DNA of 64,000 bases, taken from NCBI GenBank assembly GCA_948467395.1, contig CAOKDX010000008.1:1-64000 (forward strand), written 5' to 3'. How positions within the stretch are numbered: the first letter of the stretch is position 1; each line of letters opens with the position of its first letter. Made by a program: the position numbers and the translations under genes. The notes beneath the pieces are model-generated. The model worked only from the letters and a program-made list of their open reading frames with translations, did no database searches and was not told where the DNA came from. This document shows positions 26,496 to 35,209 of the stretch, in pieces. Origin of the DNA: an uncultured Clostridia bacterium. Lineage in GTDB: Bacteria > Bacillota > Clostridia > Lachnospirales > Lachnospiraceae.

Positions 26496-26540
26496 CACAG
26501 GATATCTATGTCATAGCGGCATGGATATCCTGTGTTTTTT
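26496..26540 (+). terminator. Rho-independent terminator of putP
   Basis: The arms CACAGGATATC (26496-26506) and GATATCCTGTG (26524-26534) pair perfectly and are followed by six T residues at 26535-26540. Confidence 0.9.
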
Positions 26541-26547
26541 CTATACA

Positions 26548-26600
26548 TAAAAAGAACGTCCGCTATGACCTTATTCTTTCATGCTGGTCACAGCGAACGT
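26548..26600 (-). terminator. Rho-independent terminator of pgi
   Basis: On the - strand ACGTTCGCTGTGACC (26600-26586) pairs with GGTCATAGCGGACGT (26570-26556), 15 pairs with wobbles, followed by TCTTTTTA. It lies about 43 bases after the pgi stop and back to back with the putP terminator. Confidence 0.85.
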
Positions 26601-26642
26601 ATTCCTTTCAAATAATATTCCAAACTGGCAGTCAGGATTTTA

Positions 26643-27995
26643 TCACCCCAGTCTCGCCTGAAGCTCCCTGCTCAGATCCTCATAACCCGGCTTGCCCAGA
26701 AGTGCAAACATGTTTTTCTTATAACTCTCTACACCTGGCTGGTTAAAGGGATTCACTCCAAGAAGATAACCGCTGATGCCGCAGGCATATTCAAAGAAAT
26801 AGAACAGCTCGCCAAGGCAGAACTCGTTCTGCTCTGGTACACGGATCACAAGATTCGGCACATTGCCATCCGTGTGAGCCAGCTGTGTTCCCTTCATGGC
26901 ATTCTTATTGATAAAGTCCATGGTACGGCCGGCGAGATAGTTCAGGCCGTCCAGATCCTTTTCCTCTTCCTTTAATGTAATATCCAGCGCCGGCTGCTCC
27001 AGCTCCATAACGGTCTCATACATAATCCGGGAGCCATCCTGGATAAACTGTCCCATGGAATGAAGATCTGTAGTCAGATCGACAGACGCCGGAAAAATAC
27101 CTTTCTGATCCTTTCCCTCACTCTCACCGTAAAGCTGTTTCCACCACTCAGCCACATAGTGGAAAATCGGCTCATAATTTGCCAGTACCTCTACATCCTT
27201 GCCCTTCTGATGAAGAATATTGCGGACTGCCGCATACAGAACGGAATCATTTTTCTCAATCGGCGTCTCCAGGCACAGCTTTCTCATGCTCTGGGCTCCC
27301 TCCATCAGCCTGCCGATGTCTGCGCCGCTGGCTGCAATAGGAAGAAGTCCGACTGCTGTAAGCACTGAGAATCGGCCGCCGACGTCATCCGGTACAACAA
27401 ACGTCTCATACCCTTCCTCTGTGGACAGGCTCTTCAGCGCACCCCTTGCCTTATCTGTCGTCGCATAAATCCTCTTTGCTGCCTCTTCTTTTCCATATTT
27501 GTTTTCCAGCATTTCCTTAAACACGCGGAATGCAATAGCTGGTTCTGTCGTCGTTCCCGATTTACTGATAACATTAACAGAGAAATCCCTGTCCCCAATC
27601 GTTTCAATCAGCTGGGACAGATATGTTCCGCTGATGCTGTTGCCGGCGTAATAGATTTCCGGAGTTTTCCGCACGGATTTGTCCACGCTGTTGTAAAAGC
27701 AATGACGCAGGAACTCTATCGCTGCACGAGCCCCCAGATATGAACCTCCAATACCGATTACGACCAGTACATCGGAATCCGACTGAATTTTCTGTGCCGC
27801 TTTTTGTATTCTGGCGAATTCCTCTTTGTCATAGTCCACTGGCAGGTCGATCCACCCAAGAAAATCATTTCCTGCCCCTTTTCTTCCCTCCAGCGTATCT
27901 TTTGCTGCCGCTACTGCCGCCTCCATGGATTTGATCTCATCATTACGGATAAATCCTGATGCAAGCGAATAGTCAAATGTAACATGCTTCTCCAT
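26643..27995 (-). CDS. pgi: Glucose-6-phosphate isomerase
   Basis: A 450-residue cytosolic enzyme that interconverts glucose-6-phosphate and fructose-6-phosphate in glycolysis. It carries the sugar-phosphate loop [16 protein letters not shown] and the early [17 protein letters not shown], with the short Firmicutes length. AGGAGG stands eight bases before the ATG. It has a consensus promoter (28065-28094), an inverted repeat in the leader, and a terminator just after the stop, so it forms a single-gene unit. Confidence 0.95.
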   Translation of the reverse strand: MEKHVTFDYSLASGFIRNDEIKSMEAAVAAAKDTLEGRKGAGNDFLGWIDLPVDYDKEEFARIQKAAQKIQSDSDVLVVIGIGGSYLGARAAIEFLRHCFYNSVDKSVRKTPEIYYAGNSISGTYLSQLIETIGDRDFSVNVISKSGTTTEPAIAFRVFKEMLENKYGKEEAAKRIYATTDKARGALKSLSTEEGYETFVVPDDVGGRFSVLTAVGLLPIAASGADIGRLMEGAQSMRKLCLETPIEKNDSVLYAAVRNILHQKGKDVEVLANYEPIFHYVAEWWKQLYGESEGKDQKGIFPASVDLTTDLHSMGQFIQDGSRIMYETVMELEQPALDITLKEEEKDLDGLNYLAGRTMDFINKNAMKGTQLAHTDGNVPNLVIRVPEQNEFCLGELFYFFEYACGISGYLLGVNPFNQPGVESYKKNMFALLGKPGYEDLSRELQARLG

Positions 27996-28027
27996 TCTTC
28001 CATCCTCCTATATGTAATTGCTCACTT

Positions 28028-28051
28028 AGCTCAAACTGGCTCTATTGAGCT
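28028..28051. promoter_or_regulatory. Inverted repeat in the pgi leader
   Basis: AGCTCAA (28028-28034) and TTGAGCT (28045-28051) form a perfect seven-base inverted repeat with a ten-base loop. It lies just downstream of the pgi -10 box and 33 bases before the start codon. No T tract follows, so an operator or leader hairpin is likelier than a terminator. Confidence 0.45.
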
Positions 28052-28064
28052 GCTTTCACAATAA

Positions 28065-28094
28065 ATTATACTCTTTTGGAAAACCATCTGTCAA
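28065..28094 (-). promoter_or_regulatory. pgi promoter
   Basis: On the - strand consensus TTGACA (28089-28094) and consensus TATAAT (28065-28070) are 18 bases apart. This is one of the strongest promoter matches in the window, as expected for a glycolytic gene. Confidence 0.8.
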
Positions 28095-28097
28095 CCT

Positions 28098-28796
28098 CTA
28101 ACCCATATATTCTCGGATCACATCAAGGATTACCTCCTCCTCTTCTTCGGTGAACTCGATGGCCGGTTCCTTCTGTTTCAGAGGATCTCTTGCCGGAAGG
28201 CTCACCACCTTGTCTGTGTGCTCGGCACTGTCCTCAAAATATTCCCGCTGGTACTGCTCTACCATCTGGGCATGGAATGTCTCATTTTCCAGACGCGGCT
28301 TATAGACATTCTCCAGAAAATCCAGCATGTCCACCCGAAGAATTCTTCTCTTATTAGGTATTTCAAAAAGACAGTCGAATACAAGGATGAGTCCATTGGC
28401 AAAGACACCGCCAAATAAACTGACAAAAACAAGATTCCTGTCAAGCCCCAGTGCCATGGCTGACACCGCACCGCCAAGACCGCTGATCATGGAAAGAAGC
28501 ATGCACAGATTCCCAAAGGACTCCCATGTCCTGAGCCGAAGACCAAGAAAACGATAATGCTGCAGATACTTTTCCACAAATACATCCACATCTGTAACGC
28601 CAATCTTCAGCTGATAACAGGTATCAAACTTCATACGAAGCATTTTCATAAGCCGGTGATCCGATCGCCCCATATCCGACGCCGCCTGGATCAGTCTTTT
28701 GTATGTATGACTGAGCATTCCCTTTGCCAGAATCTCCATGACGCAGAAAAATGCCGTCACATATACTGTTCCATAATGTTTTATAAATTCTACCAT
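28098..28796 (-). CDS. Conserved membrane protein of unknown function
   Basis: This 232-residue protein has one N-terminal transmembrane helix (about 8-26), a basic cytoplasmic stretch (MLRMKFDTCYQLKIGVTDVDVFVEKYL), two further helices near 95-140 separated by a short loop, and an acidic tail ending in EFTEEEEEVILDVIREYMG. The layout loosely recalls MotA/TolQ-type proteins, with two close helices and a cytoplasmic domain, but no key residues support that. I do not recognise a function. ATG follows GGGGGAA. A TATACT -10 box lies at 28824-28829. It lies upstream of pgi but the strong pgi promoter in between suggests separate transcription. Confidence 0.7.
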   Translation of the reverse strand: MVEFIKHYGTVYVTAFFCVMEILAKGMLSHTYKRLIQAASDMGRSDHRLMKMLRMKFDTCYQLKIGVTDVDVFVEKYLQHYRFLGLRLRTWESFGNLCMLLSMISGLGGAVSAMALGLDRNLVFVSLFGGVFANGLILVFDCLFEIPNKRRILRVDMLDFLENVYKPRLENETFHAQMVEQYQREYFEDSAEHTDKVVSLPARDPLKQKEPAIEFTEEEEEVILDVIREYMG

Positions 28797-28905
28797 ACCA
28801 GATTCCCCCTTTTTTTGGAATCTAGTATAGCAACCTTATGACATATTTTCTACCTGGTATCAGCCATTTAATGGAAAACCGTATCCCTTTTTTCGACATT
28901 CTTTG

Positions 28906-29991
28906 TCACGAATCGGCGGGATTCTCTCCCCGTGCGGCTTTATCGATAATATCCGCTACCATCACAACGGCATTCTGCTGGTTTGCCGCCGCCATGGCTT
29001 TCTTATAATCCTGTTTTCTCTCATCTACCTCACGGACTGCCTCCAGCAGCCGTTCACTGGTGAGCTCTTCTTCCCGGATCACGTAACTATAGCCCTGTTT
29101 TTCAAAGGACGCCGCATTCAGGATCTGGTCGCCGCGGCTCGCCTCCATAGAAAGAGGTATTAATATATTGGGCTTATGGAGCGCCAGAAGTTCACAGATG
29201 GCATTGGCTCCGGCCCGGGATATAACAATATCGGCCGCATCCAGCAGATCACAGAGCTCTTTCTGTATATATTCGTACTGTACATATCCCTCCATGCCCT
29301 GCAGGGTTTCATCAATCTTATCCTTCCCACAGAGATGGATGATCTGATAGCGCTCCAAGAGCTGCGGCAGTACTTCCCTCACAGCCTCATTGACCCGGAC
29401 AGATCCGAGACTTCCCCCGATCACAAGAATAACTGGTTTTCCTGCAGTAAACCCACAGAAATCCAGTCCCGTCAGCCGATTCCCTGAAAATAGCTCAGCG
29501 CGGATCGGAGAACCCGTCAGAAACGCCCTTCCCTCTGGCAGATGCTCCAGCGTCTCTGGGAAGTTCGCACAAACTGCCGCCGCAGAGGAGATGCACAGGC
29601 GGTTTGCCAGTCCGGGGGATATATCGGATTCGTGCAGGACACAGGGCACATGGCGCCGTTTGGCTGCCTTAACCACCGGAACTGTCACAAATCCTCCCTT
29701 GGAAAAGACAACATCCGGCCTGATCTTCTTCATCAGCTTATCGGCCTCTGCATATCCTTTCAGTATACGGAAAGGATCCGTAAAATTCTTTACATCAAAA
29801 TACCGTCTCAGCTTACCAGAAGATATGCCATAATAGGGAATATCAAAGTTTGCGATCAGTTCCTTTTCTATCCCTGTCCTGGAACCAATGTAGTGGATCT
29901 CATACCCTCTCTTTTCCAATTCGGGAATCAGTGCGATATTAGGTGTCACATGGCCTGCCGTGCCGCCACCAGTAAGTATAATCCGTTTCAC
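28906..29991 (-). CDS. murG: UDP-GlcNAc:lipid-I N-acetylglucosaminyl transferase
   Basis: This 361-residue GT-B enzyme adds GlcNAc to lipid I to make lipid II, the last cytoplasmic step of peptidoglycan synthesis, at the inner membrane face. It has the N-terminal GGGTAGHVTPNIAL loop, HESDISPGLANRL, the second glycine loop IGGSLGS and the donor site ISRAGANAICELLAL with PLSMEASRGDQILNA. The start is GTG 29991 behind AGGAGGG. It lies outside any division/cell-wall cluster and directly after a HIT gene, so it may be a second copy or the sole relocated one. Confidence 0.92.
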   Translation of the reverse strand: MKRIILTGGGTAGHVTPNIALIPELEKRGYEIHYIGSRTGIEKELIANFDIPYYGISSGKLRRYFDVKNFTDPFRILKGYAEADKLMKKIRPDVVFSKGGFVTVPVVKAAKRRHVPCVLHESDISPGLANRLCISSAAAVCANFPETLEHLPEGRAFLTGSPIRAELFSGNRLTGLDFCGFTAGKPVILVIGGSLGSVRVNEAVREVLPQLLERYQIIHLCGKDKIDETLQGMEGYVQYEYIQKELCDLLDAADIVISRAGANAICELLALHKPNILIPLSMEASRGDQILNAASFEKQGYSYVIREEELTSERLLEAVREVDERKQDYKKAMAAANQQNAVVMVADIIDKAARGENPADS

Positions 29992-30002
29992 GAATAGCCC
30001 TC

Positions 30003-30416
30003 CTATAAGTTTGCTCTTATCTCATCTGCGATTTCTTCCGGATTCTCCGGCAATTCCCCTTTTTCCCATTCAATGTCCACCGCGTCATCCCTAAATCTGG
30101 GTATCACGTGAACATGATAGTGAAATACCGTCTGACCTGCTGCCTCCCCGTTATTCTGAAGGATATTGATACCGTCACAATGATAAGCGGCCTTCAAGGC
30201 TCCTGCAATCTTCTTTGCCGCCATCAAAATCCGGGACGCATCCTCCTCCGGAAGTTCAAATAGATCCGCCGCATGATTTTTGGGCAGGATCAGCACATGT
30301 CCCCGCGCTGCCGGACTCACATCAAGGATTGCCTGAAAAGACTCATCTTCATACACTGTTGTAGAAGGGATCTCTCCATTCAGAATTTTGCAGAACAAAC
30401 AATCTTCTTTTCTCAT
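30003..30416 (-). CDS. HIT-family nucleotide hydrolase
   Basis: A 137-residue HIT protein that would hydrolyse a nucleotide phosphoramidate or dinucleotide. The catalytic triad motif HYHVHVIPRF lies near residue 100, and the N-terminal CLFCKILNGEIPS gives two of the usual zinc cysteines. ATG 30416 follows GGAGGT at nine bases; the frame extends five codons upstream without support. The gene lies between murG and a flavodoxin-SCP2 gene in one operon with short gaps (11 and 15 bases). Confidence 0.9.
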   Translation of the reverse strand: MRKEDCLFCKILNGEIPSTTVYEDESFQAILDVSPAARGHVLILPKNHAADLFELPEEDASRILMAAKKIAGALKAAYHCDGINILQNNGEAAGQTVFHYHVHVIPRFRDDAVDIEWEKGELPENPEEIADEIRANL

Positions 30417-30431
30417 AATCTTTACCTCCAT

Positions 30432-31418
30432 TTAATTAAAGCGGAAAACCGTGTCAAAGTTCCTCAGTATCTTAAAATTTCCCTGGGCAGAAAGATCCCC
30501 GGACATAAAAGCACTCTGGAATGTCTTTTTCCCATGGACAATATCTGACAGCACCCCGCTTCCCATTTTGGCCGTAACATCCGCATTCTCAGCAGTTCCT
30601 CTGTAACAATCCAGGTCTCTGTCATTAATATCGATCACCAGAGAAAACCCTCTGTCTGTCAGGTCAATTCGAAACAGGGCTTTAAATCCGTCCAGAGGAT
30701 AAAAGTTCTCCCTGATCAGCGGCGTATATTCATCCGTATCCGCCTCTTCCCCCAGCATCCCCTTAAACAGACTTGCCAGCTCCTCGATATCCTCTTTCTG
30801 TTTCTTTACATATTTGTCATTGGAAACATAGACTGACAGCTGTTCGCTCTCCTGAGGCGTAAGCGACAGTGTACTGCCTTTCAGGACAGTTTTCTTTACC
30901 TGCATGCTGCTGTTGGGAAAGGCCGCCATTTTTTTCGAAATTGTCCGGTAGAAATTTTCCGTCTTCTTTTCTATCATCAAATTGTATTCCGCATTTGTCT
31001 CAAACTCCACATGATTGTCCACATAAGCGCACAATCCCTCACAGGGAACGCCGCCCAGCATCTCCCATGCATGGATCAGATCATACTCCGCTTCCCGCTC
31101 TCCATAGGTTGTGGCCATAACCACCGGCAGCATATAGATGTGGGATATCTTTTCCTTATCCCCATACAGCCAGCAGGAATCAAGAAACTGCTGAAGATTG
31201 CCGCCAATGCCAAGCCATTCCACAGAAGCGGCAAGAATCACGCCATCCGCCTCCTTCAGCGTCTTTGGCAGTACTGCGATATTGCTCTTTTCCTCATACA
31301 GATTATACCTCTCGACATTAACCCGCAATTCATCCAGCACTTTAGAAATCCTCTCAATAACATATATGGTTGGATCGTCAATCAGCCCGCGCCCCCCATA
31401 ATAAATATTAACTCTCAT
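30432..31418 (-). CDS. Flavodoxin-fold NAD(P)H oxidoreductase fused to an SCP2-like domain
   Basis: This 328-residue protein has a flavodoxin/FMN-reductase-like N-terminal domain (RVNIYYGGRGLIDDPT, then ADGVILAASVEWLGIGGNLQQFLD near 58-82 as the FMN loop and VVMATTYGERE). Residues from about 240 form an SCP2-like hydrophobic-pocket domain (FSLVIDINDRDLDCYRG then TAENADVTAKMGSGVLSDIV and FMSGDLSAQGNFKIL). The usual FMN T-x-T-G-x-T loop is replaced by YYGGRGLID, so cofactor binding may be altered. A lipid- or quinone-like ligand bound by the SCP2 part is inference. Its start overlaps the rhomboid end by 11 bases, with GGAGGT before the ATG. Confidence 0.72.
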   Translation of the reverse strand: MRVNIYYGGRGLIDDPTIYVIERISKVLDELRVNVERYNLYEEKSNIAVLPKTLKEADGVILAASVEWLGIGGNLQQFLDSCWLYGDKEKISHIYMLPVVMATTYGEREAEYDLIHAWEMLGGVPCEGLCAYVDNHVEFETNAEYNLMIEKKTENFYRTISKKMAAFPNSSMQVKKTVLKGSTLSLTPQESEQLSVYVSNDKYVKKQKEDIEELASLFKGMLGEEADTDEYTPLIRENFYPLDGFKALFRIDLTDRGFSLVIDINDRDLDCYRGTAENADVTAKMGSGVLSDIVHGKKTFQSAFMSGDLSAQGNFKILRNFDTVFRFN

Positions 31419-32025
31419 AGGTAACCTCCATCCGTTTCATTCTGGTCATGATCAGACATATAATAAAGCCAACAATAAATCCGCCGATATGGGCGGCATT
31501 ATCAATCGTAGCATCCCGGCTGCCACTATATAAACTGAGCGCAATAAATAGAAGATATCTCGGTACTTCTGTTGTCTTCCGCTGCCGGTTCCGGTTTCCC
31601 AGTATAAGCAGGCACAAAAGCGCACCTGTCAGTCCGTAAATTGCACCGGACGCACCACACGAAACCGTACTCTCATGAACAACACTTATATTATAAACGA
31701 TAGAAGTTACTCCTGCAAGAATTCCGGATAAAAAATACAGAACCGCAAACCGGACACGGCCAAGCACATCCTCAATGGCGTATCCCAGCACAAGCAGGGA
31801 CAGCATATTATTCACCAGATGTTCAAAACCAAAATGCAGGAAAAAATGAGTAACCAGCCGGTATATCTCATGTCCCTCCAGAATCAGGGACTCAGACGCC
31901 GCTCCCATCTGCAGCATAAATTCCGCATCGGAGCTGGATCCCTTCCATTCTATATAAATATATACCAGCACATTAATCCCTGTTAGAAGCAGAGTGAGAA
32001 CCGGTATCCTCTTTTTTTTATCCAT
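31408..32025 (-). CDS. Rhomboid-family intramembrane serine protease
   Basis: The 205-residue protein has about six transmembrane helices and the complete rhomboid catalytic set: HFFLHFGFEHLVNNM with the oxyanion histidine and asparagine (60-73), nucleophile Ser126 in CGASGAIYG and general base His179 in AAHIGGF. Such proteases cut transmembrane or membrane-proximal segments of client proteins within the bilayer. It starts at ATG 32025 behind GGAAGG and heads the operon running through the flavodoxin-SCP2, HIT and murG genes. The client is unknown. Confidence 0.92.
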   Translation of the reverse strand: MDKKKRIPVLTLLLTGINVLVYIYIEWKGSSSDAEFMLQMGAASESLILEGHEIYRLVTHFFLHFGFEHLVNNMLSLLVLGYAIEDVLGRVRFAVLYFLSGILAGVTSIVYNISVVHESTVSCGASGAIYGLTGALLCLLILGNRNRQRKTTEVPRYLLFIALSLYSGSRDATIDNAAHIGGFIVGFIICLIMTRMKRMEVTYES

Positions 32026-32091
32026 ATATTTTCCTTCCCGCAGCCCAGCAGCACCAATTGAACCTGCCAGGGAACTAGGTCAAAGGCGCCA

Positions 32092-32121
32092 TTGAGCTAG
32101 ACTGGTTTTTCATTCTATGCT
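32092..32121 (+). promoter_or_regulatory. Candidate promoter of the reductive-activator gene
   Basis: TTGAGC (32092-32097) and TATGCT (32116-32121) are 18 bases apart and 65 bases before the start at 32187. Both boxes deviate from consensus by one to two bases. Confidence 0.4.
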
Positions 32122-32186
32122 ATGATGAAAATTGTAACACAGATCAAAAATACGGTCAATGTCTATCAGAAAGGAAGGAATCGAGA

Positions 32187-33611
32187 ATGCAGATTACAAT
32201 TAACGCTGATGCCGCCAATACAAAAAACATCCTGTCTCTTCTGGAAGAAATGGGATATACTCTTCCCTGCAACTGTCATGGCGGACATCACTGCGATGGC
32301 CGCACCTATCCCTTTGACTGCTCTCTTGTTCCAGCAAAACCGGTTACCATAACCCTTCCTTCATCCATCTCCGGCGTCATTATGGGAATTTCCCTGGAAG
32401 ACATGGTCCCTGCCAGGGGCACCGGAGATACTATACTCATAGATCTTGGCACGACCACTGTCGCTATGGCGCTGATCGACAGCACCACCGGTGAACTGCG
32501 TCAGACCGGCGTATTTGCAAACCCACAAAAAAAGTTCGGTTCGGATGTTATCTCCCGGATTCACGCATCACTTCATGGCGAAGAGAAAACCCTTACAGAT
32601 ATAATACGGCTGGCCATTGCAGAGCATGCCGCCCAGCTGTGCAGCAAAAACCAGCAGGGAACGGATAGCCTGACCAAATGTTACATCGCCGGCAACACAG
32701 CCATGATTCATATTTTAATGGGTTATGACTGCACCCCGCTCTCCCGAAATCCCTTTACCCTTGCAGAATCCACTCCCCCGCCCTTCCTGTATAACAACTG
32801 CAGGGTAAGGATTCTGCCCTGGTTCTCTGCCTTTGTGGGGGGCGATATCACAGCGGGAATGTACGCCTGTCATATGGAACCTGCCTCTTCCTGCCAGAAT
32901 TCTGATACCCTTCTGCTGATCGATCTTGGCACAAACGGCGAAATGCTGCTGCGGCATAAGGGACAATTCTACTCAGCCGCCACAGCGGCCGGTCCCGCCT
33001 TTGAGGGAAATGGTCTATCCTGCGGATGCCCCGGAATTCCCGGCGCTATAAGCAGCATCCGGCTCACACCGCTCCGTCCCCGGCTCACTACAATAGCGGA
33101 CCGGCTTCCGGTGGGAATCTGTGGTTCCGGCGCTGTTTCTCTCTGCGCAGAGCTGCTTCACCGCGGCTTCATCACAGCAGACGGTATCCTCACTGACCGT
33201 TTCCCCCCCCGTGGAATCCTGCTTGGCTATTCACCAGCCAAAGAACCATTGTATTTTACGGCAGAGGATCTAAGGCAGATACAGCTCTCGGTGGCCGCCA
33301 TTGCCGCAGGCATCGATACTCTTTGCTGCGAGGCCGGAATCAACCCCGATGATATTGCTGCGGCCTATCTGGGCGGGGGCTTTGGCTTCTATCTCGATAT
33401 GGACTCCTGCCGGACACTTGGACTCTTCTCGTCCCTTCCCATCTCACGCATAAAGCCCATGGGAAATACCTGCCTTCGCGGACTCTTCCGTTGTGCCTGC
33501 GGGGGAGACGACATCTCCTGCCTCACCGTCCCCCCCACACACAATGTCGCTCTGGCAGAGCATCCTTTTTTTCGTCAGCAATTTATCTCTCACATGACAT
33601 ATTCCGGCTGA
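32187..33611 (+). CDS. RACE/DUF4445-type ATP-dependent reductive activator of a corrinoid protein
   Basis: The 474-residue protein resembles RACo/RamA-type activators, which use ATP and a reduced iron-sulfur cluster to bring corrinoid Co(II) to Co(I). Its core is an ASKHA ATPase-like fold: DTILIDLGTTTVAMALID near 85, YIAGNTAMIHILMG near 170, LLLIDLGTNGEMLL near 245 and the DUF4445 parts GPAFEGNGLSCG, AYLGGGFGFYLD and MGNTCLRG. The N-terminal ferredoxin part is very short, with cysteines at 28, 30, 36 and 45, unlike the usual C-x4/5-C-x2-C pattern. No methyltransferase or corrinoid-protein gene lies nearby, so its partner is elsewhere. The end overlaps the convergent FHA gene by 22 bases. Confidence 0.8.
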   Translation: MQITINADAANTKNILSLLEEMGYTLPCNCHGGHHCDGRTYPFDCSLVPAKPVTITLPSSISGVIMGISLEDMVPARGTGDTILIDLGTTTVAMALIDSTTGELRQTGVFANPQKKFGSDVISRIHASLHGEEKTLTDIIRLAIAEHAAQLCSKNQQGTDSLTKCYIAGNTAMIHILMGYDCTPLSRNPFTLAESTPPPFLYNNCRVRILPWFSAFVGGDITAGMYACHMEPASSCQNSDTLLLIDLGTNGEMLLRHKGQFYSAATAAGPAFEGNGLSCGCPGIPGAISSIRLTPLRPRLTTIADRLPVGICGSGAVSLCAELLHRGFITADGILTDRFPPRGILLGYSPAKEPLYFTAEDLRQIQLSVAAIAAGIDTLCCEAGINPDDIAAAYLGGGFGFYLDMDSCRTLGLFSSLPISRIKPMGNTCLRGLFRCACGGDDISCLTVPPTHNVALAEHPFFRQQFISHMTYSG

Positions 33612-34771
33612 GTAATCTCCACCACATACTCATGGCCGCCGATACGGAGCAGGTCACCGTCCTCCAGACGGGTTTTATGCCATGGCAGAAGCCTTCTGTC
33701 ATTGTGGTAGACCGCCTGTCCGGAATCCTCATCTACTACCATTACCATCCCCGCCTCCTGCAGTATATGAACAACAGAGTGACAATCCCACTCCCTGTTT
33801 TCCATCTTGATCCGATAAGGAAAATACGGAATGGGAACCACCTCTTCCTCTCCCGTCTGCGGTATCAGGCAAACCCTGTTCCGATCCCGTTTTTCATCCT
33901 GGAAACAAACCGGCATCTCTTTCTTTTTACCGGCATGCTCCGGCAGGGTTTTCCATACTCCATAACCCGATACAGCCAGAAAAAATAATGTTGTTCCGAC
34001 GGCCTTCATCCAGTCCGTTCCGCCAGATACAGGCAGTCGAAACATTCCCATCCACCAAAGAACCATGGGCAGAAGCACTCCCGCCGCCAAAATCATTCCG
34101 GGAAGAAAGCATCCGCGGATAAACCGCGTCCGCCGGGTTTTGCATCGCCCCGCGGTCAGGAGGGAGTTGTTCTCCACCTTCGTCGGCGCCGGGACAGAAT
34201 TCGGCACTTTGCGGTTCTCTGCCGGACAAAACATTGACATCTCTTCATAAATATATTCCCTCAGCATGTCCCTCGTACAATCTGTCCCTCTGGTGAGTTT
34301 GTGCATTCCATAGATAAAAAATACCAGTTCCCTGTCCTTCTGGTTCATTTTATCCATAATCACCTCCAGCAGATGTCCCACCGCCTCCGCCGTTCCCTGC
34401 TTATGATCTTCATGATAAATCCCCTCCCATATTCCCCTGCCGGAATCAAGGTACAAAAAATCTTCCCGTATCACAACGCTTCTGCTGTCCAGCAAATATT
34501 CTTCCATGCAGTCGGCCATATCAAATATCTGTCGGAACATCTGCTGTATATCTGTCCTGGAGAAATTTTCCCTCTCCAGAAATTTCTGGAGAGAGATCCT
34601 TCCTGAAATATTAAATACATATTCCTTCTGACCGTTGATCCGGCGGAGCTCCATTGGCAAAAAACCCGGAATCTCCTGGTATAAAAACATTCTGTCGCTA
34701 ATCACCTCCTCTTCCGCTCCCCTGATTTTCAGGTAGTTTCCCGTTCCATCCTGTACCACCTCGCACTGCAT
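33590..34771 (-). CDS. DUF6382/FHA-domain protein of the Tad pilus operon
   Basis: This 393-residue protein has an N-terminal DUF6382-type domain of about 180 residues (PGFLPMELRRINGQKEYVF; ISLQKFLE; FRQIFDMADCMEEYLLD), a disordered link, two transmembrane helices near 225-270 and a C-terminal FHA domain (residues 310-390; DCHSVVHILQEAG, VYHNDRRLLPW, LEDGDLLRIGGHEYVV). FHA domains bind phosphothreonine peptides. Although the FHA R-x(n)-S-x-x-H pattern is loose, such proteins commonly close clostridial Tad operons and may link pilus assembly to a Ser/Thr kinase. ATG follows GGGGGGAAA. It is the last gene of the operon. Confidence 0.75.
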   Translation of the reverse strand: MQCEVVQDGTGNYLKIRGAEEEVISDRMFLYQEIPGFLPMELRRINGQKEYVFNISGRISLQKFLERENFSRTDIQQMFRQIFDMADCMEEYLLDSRSVVIREDFLYLDSGRGIWEGIYHEDHKQGTAEAVGHLLEVIMDKMNQKDRELVFFIYGMHKLTRGTDCTRDMLREYIYEEMSMFCPAENRKVPNSVPAPTKVENNSLLTAGRCKTRRTRFIRGCFLPGMILAAGVLLPMVLWWMGMFRLPVSGGTDWMKAVGTTLFFLAVSGYGVWKTLPEHAGKKKEMPVCFQDEKRDRNRVCLIPQTGEEEVVPIPYFPYRIKMENREWDCHSVVHILQEAGMVMVVDEDSGQAVYHNDRRLLPWHKTRLEDGDLLRIGGHEYVVEITQPEYVM

Positions 34772-34786
34772 CTGTATTTCCCCCCT

Positions 34787-35209
34787 TTATCCAGACCGGA
34801 GTATTTCCCGGTCCCACTTATTTTTCGCCGGAACTATATGTTCTCTCACCGTCTCATATACCAACTCAGTCTTTCCCCTCATAAAAATCTTCTTTAATAA
34901 GCTGCCGGATATCGGCAGTATATAGCGAATCTGTATCTTTCTGCCCGCCAGCACGGAGTGAGCCTTCACCCCGCGAATCCGGATGAGCAAAAATTTCTTG
35001 TCCAGTTTTTCCCTGACCTTTTCGCACCAGCTGACTGATTTCTCCGGCTCAGACGATGAGAGCCAGACCGCTGCCTCCCCATTTGTAACTGACTCCAGCA
35101 GCACCATATCATGTACGTACAGACCGCAATAGCAGACTGCCGTCAACACCCAGATACAGATACTCATTACAAAGACAGCTTCTACCGTATAAACTCCCTT
35201 CCTTCTCAT
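34787..35209 (-). CDS. TadE-like minor pilin (short)
   Basis: A 140-residue protein with a basic start, then the TadE-type pseudopilin segment KGVYTVEAVFVMSICIWVLTAV (about 4-26) including the conserved glutamate of the prepilin motif, followed by an extracytoplasmic domain. It would be a minor pilin inserted in the membrane and trimmed by a prepilin peptidase. ATG 35209 overlaps the stop of the preceding peptidase gene as ATGA; an in-frame ATG lies six bases upstream at 35215. Function is inferred from family and operon. Confidence 0.72.
   Translation of the reverse strand: MRRKGVYTVEAVFVMSICIWVLTAVCYCGLYVHDMVLLESVTNGEAAVWLSSSEPEKSVSWCEKVREKLDKKFLLIRIRGVKAHSVLAGRKIQIRYILPISGSLLKKIFMRGKTELVYETVREHIVPAKNKWDREILRSG

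Noticed and set aside
32026-32091. Corrinoid (B12) riboswitch before the corrinoid-type activator gene
   Set aside because: No B12-box-like sequence is seen and the predicted promoter lies only about 65 bases before the start.
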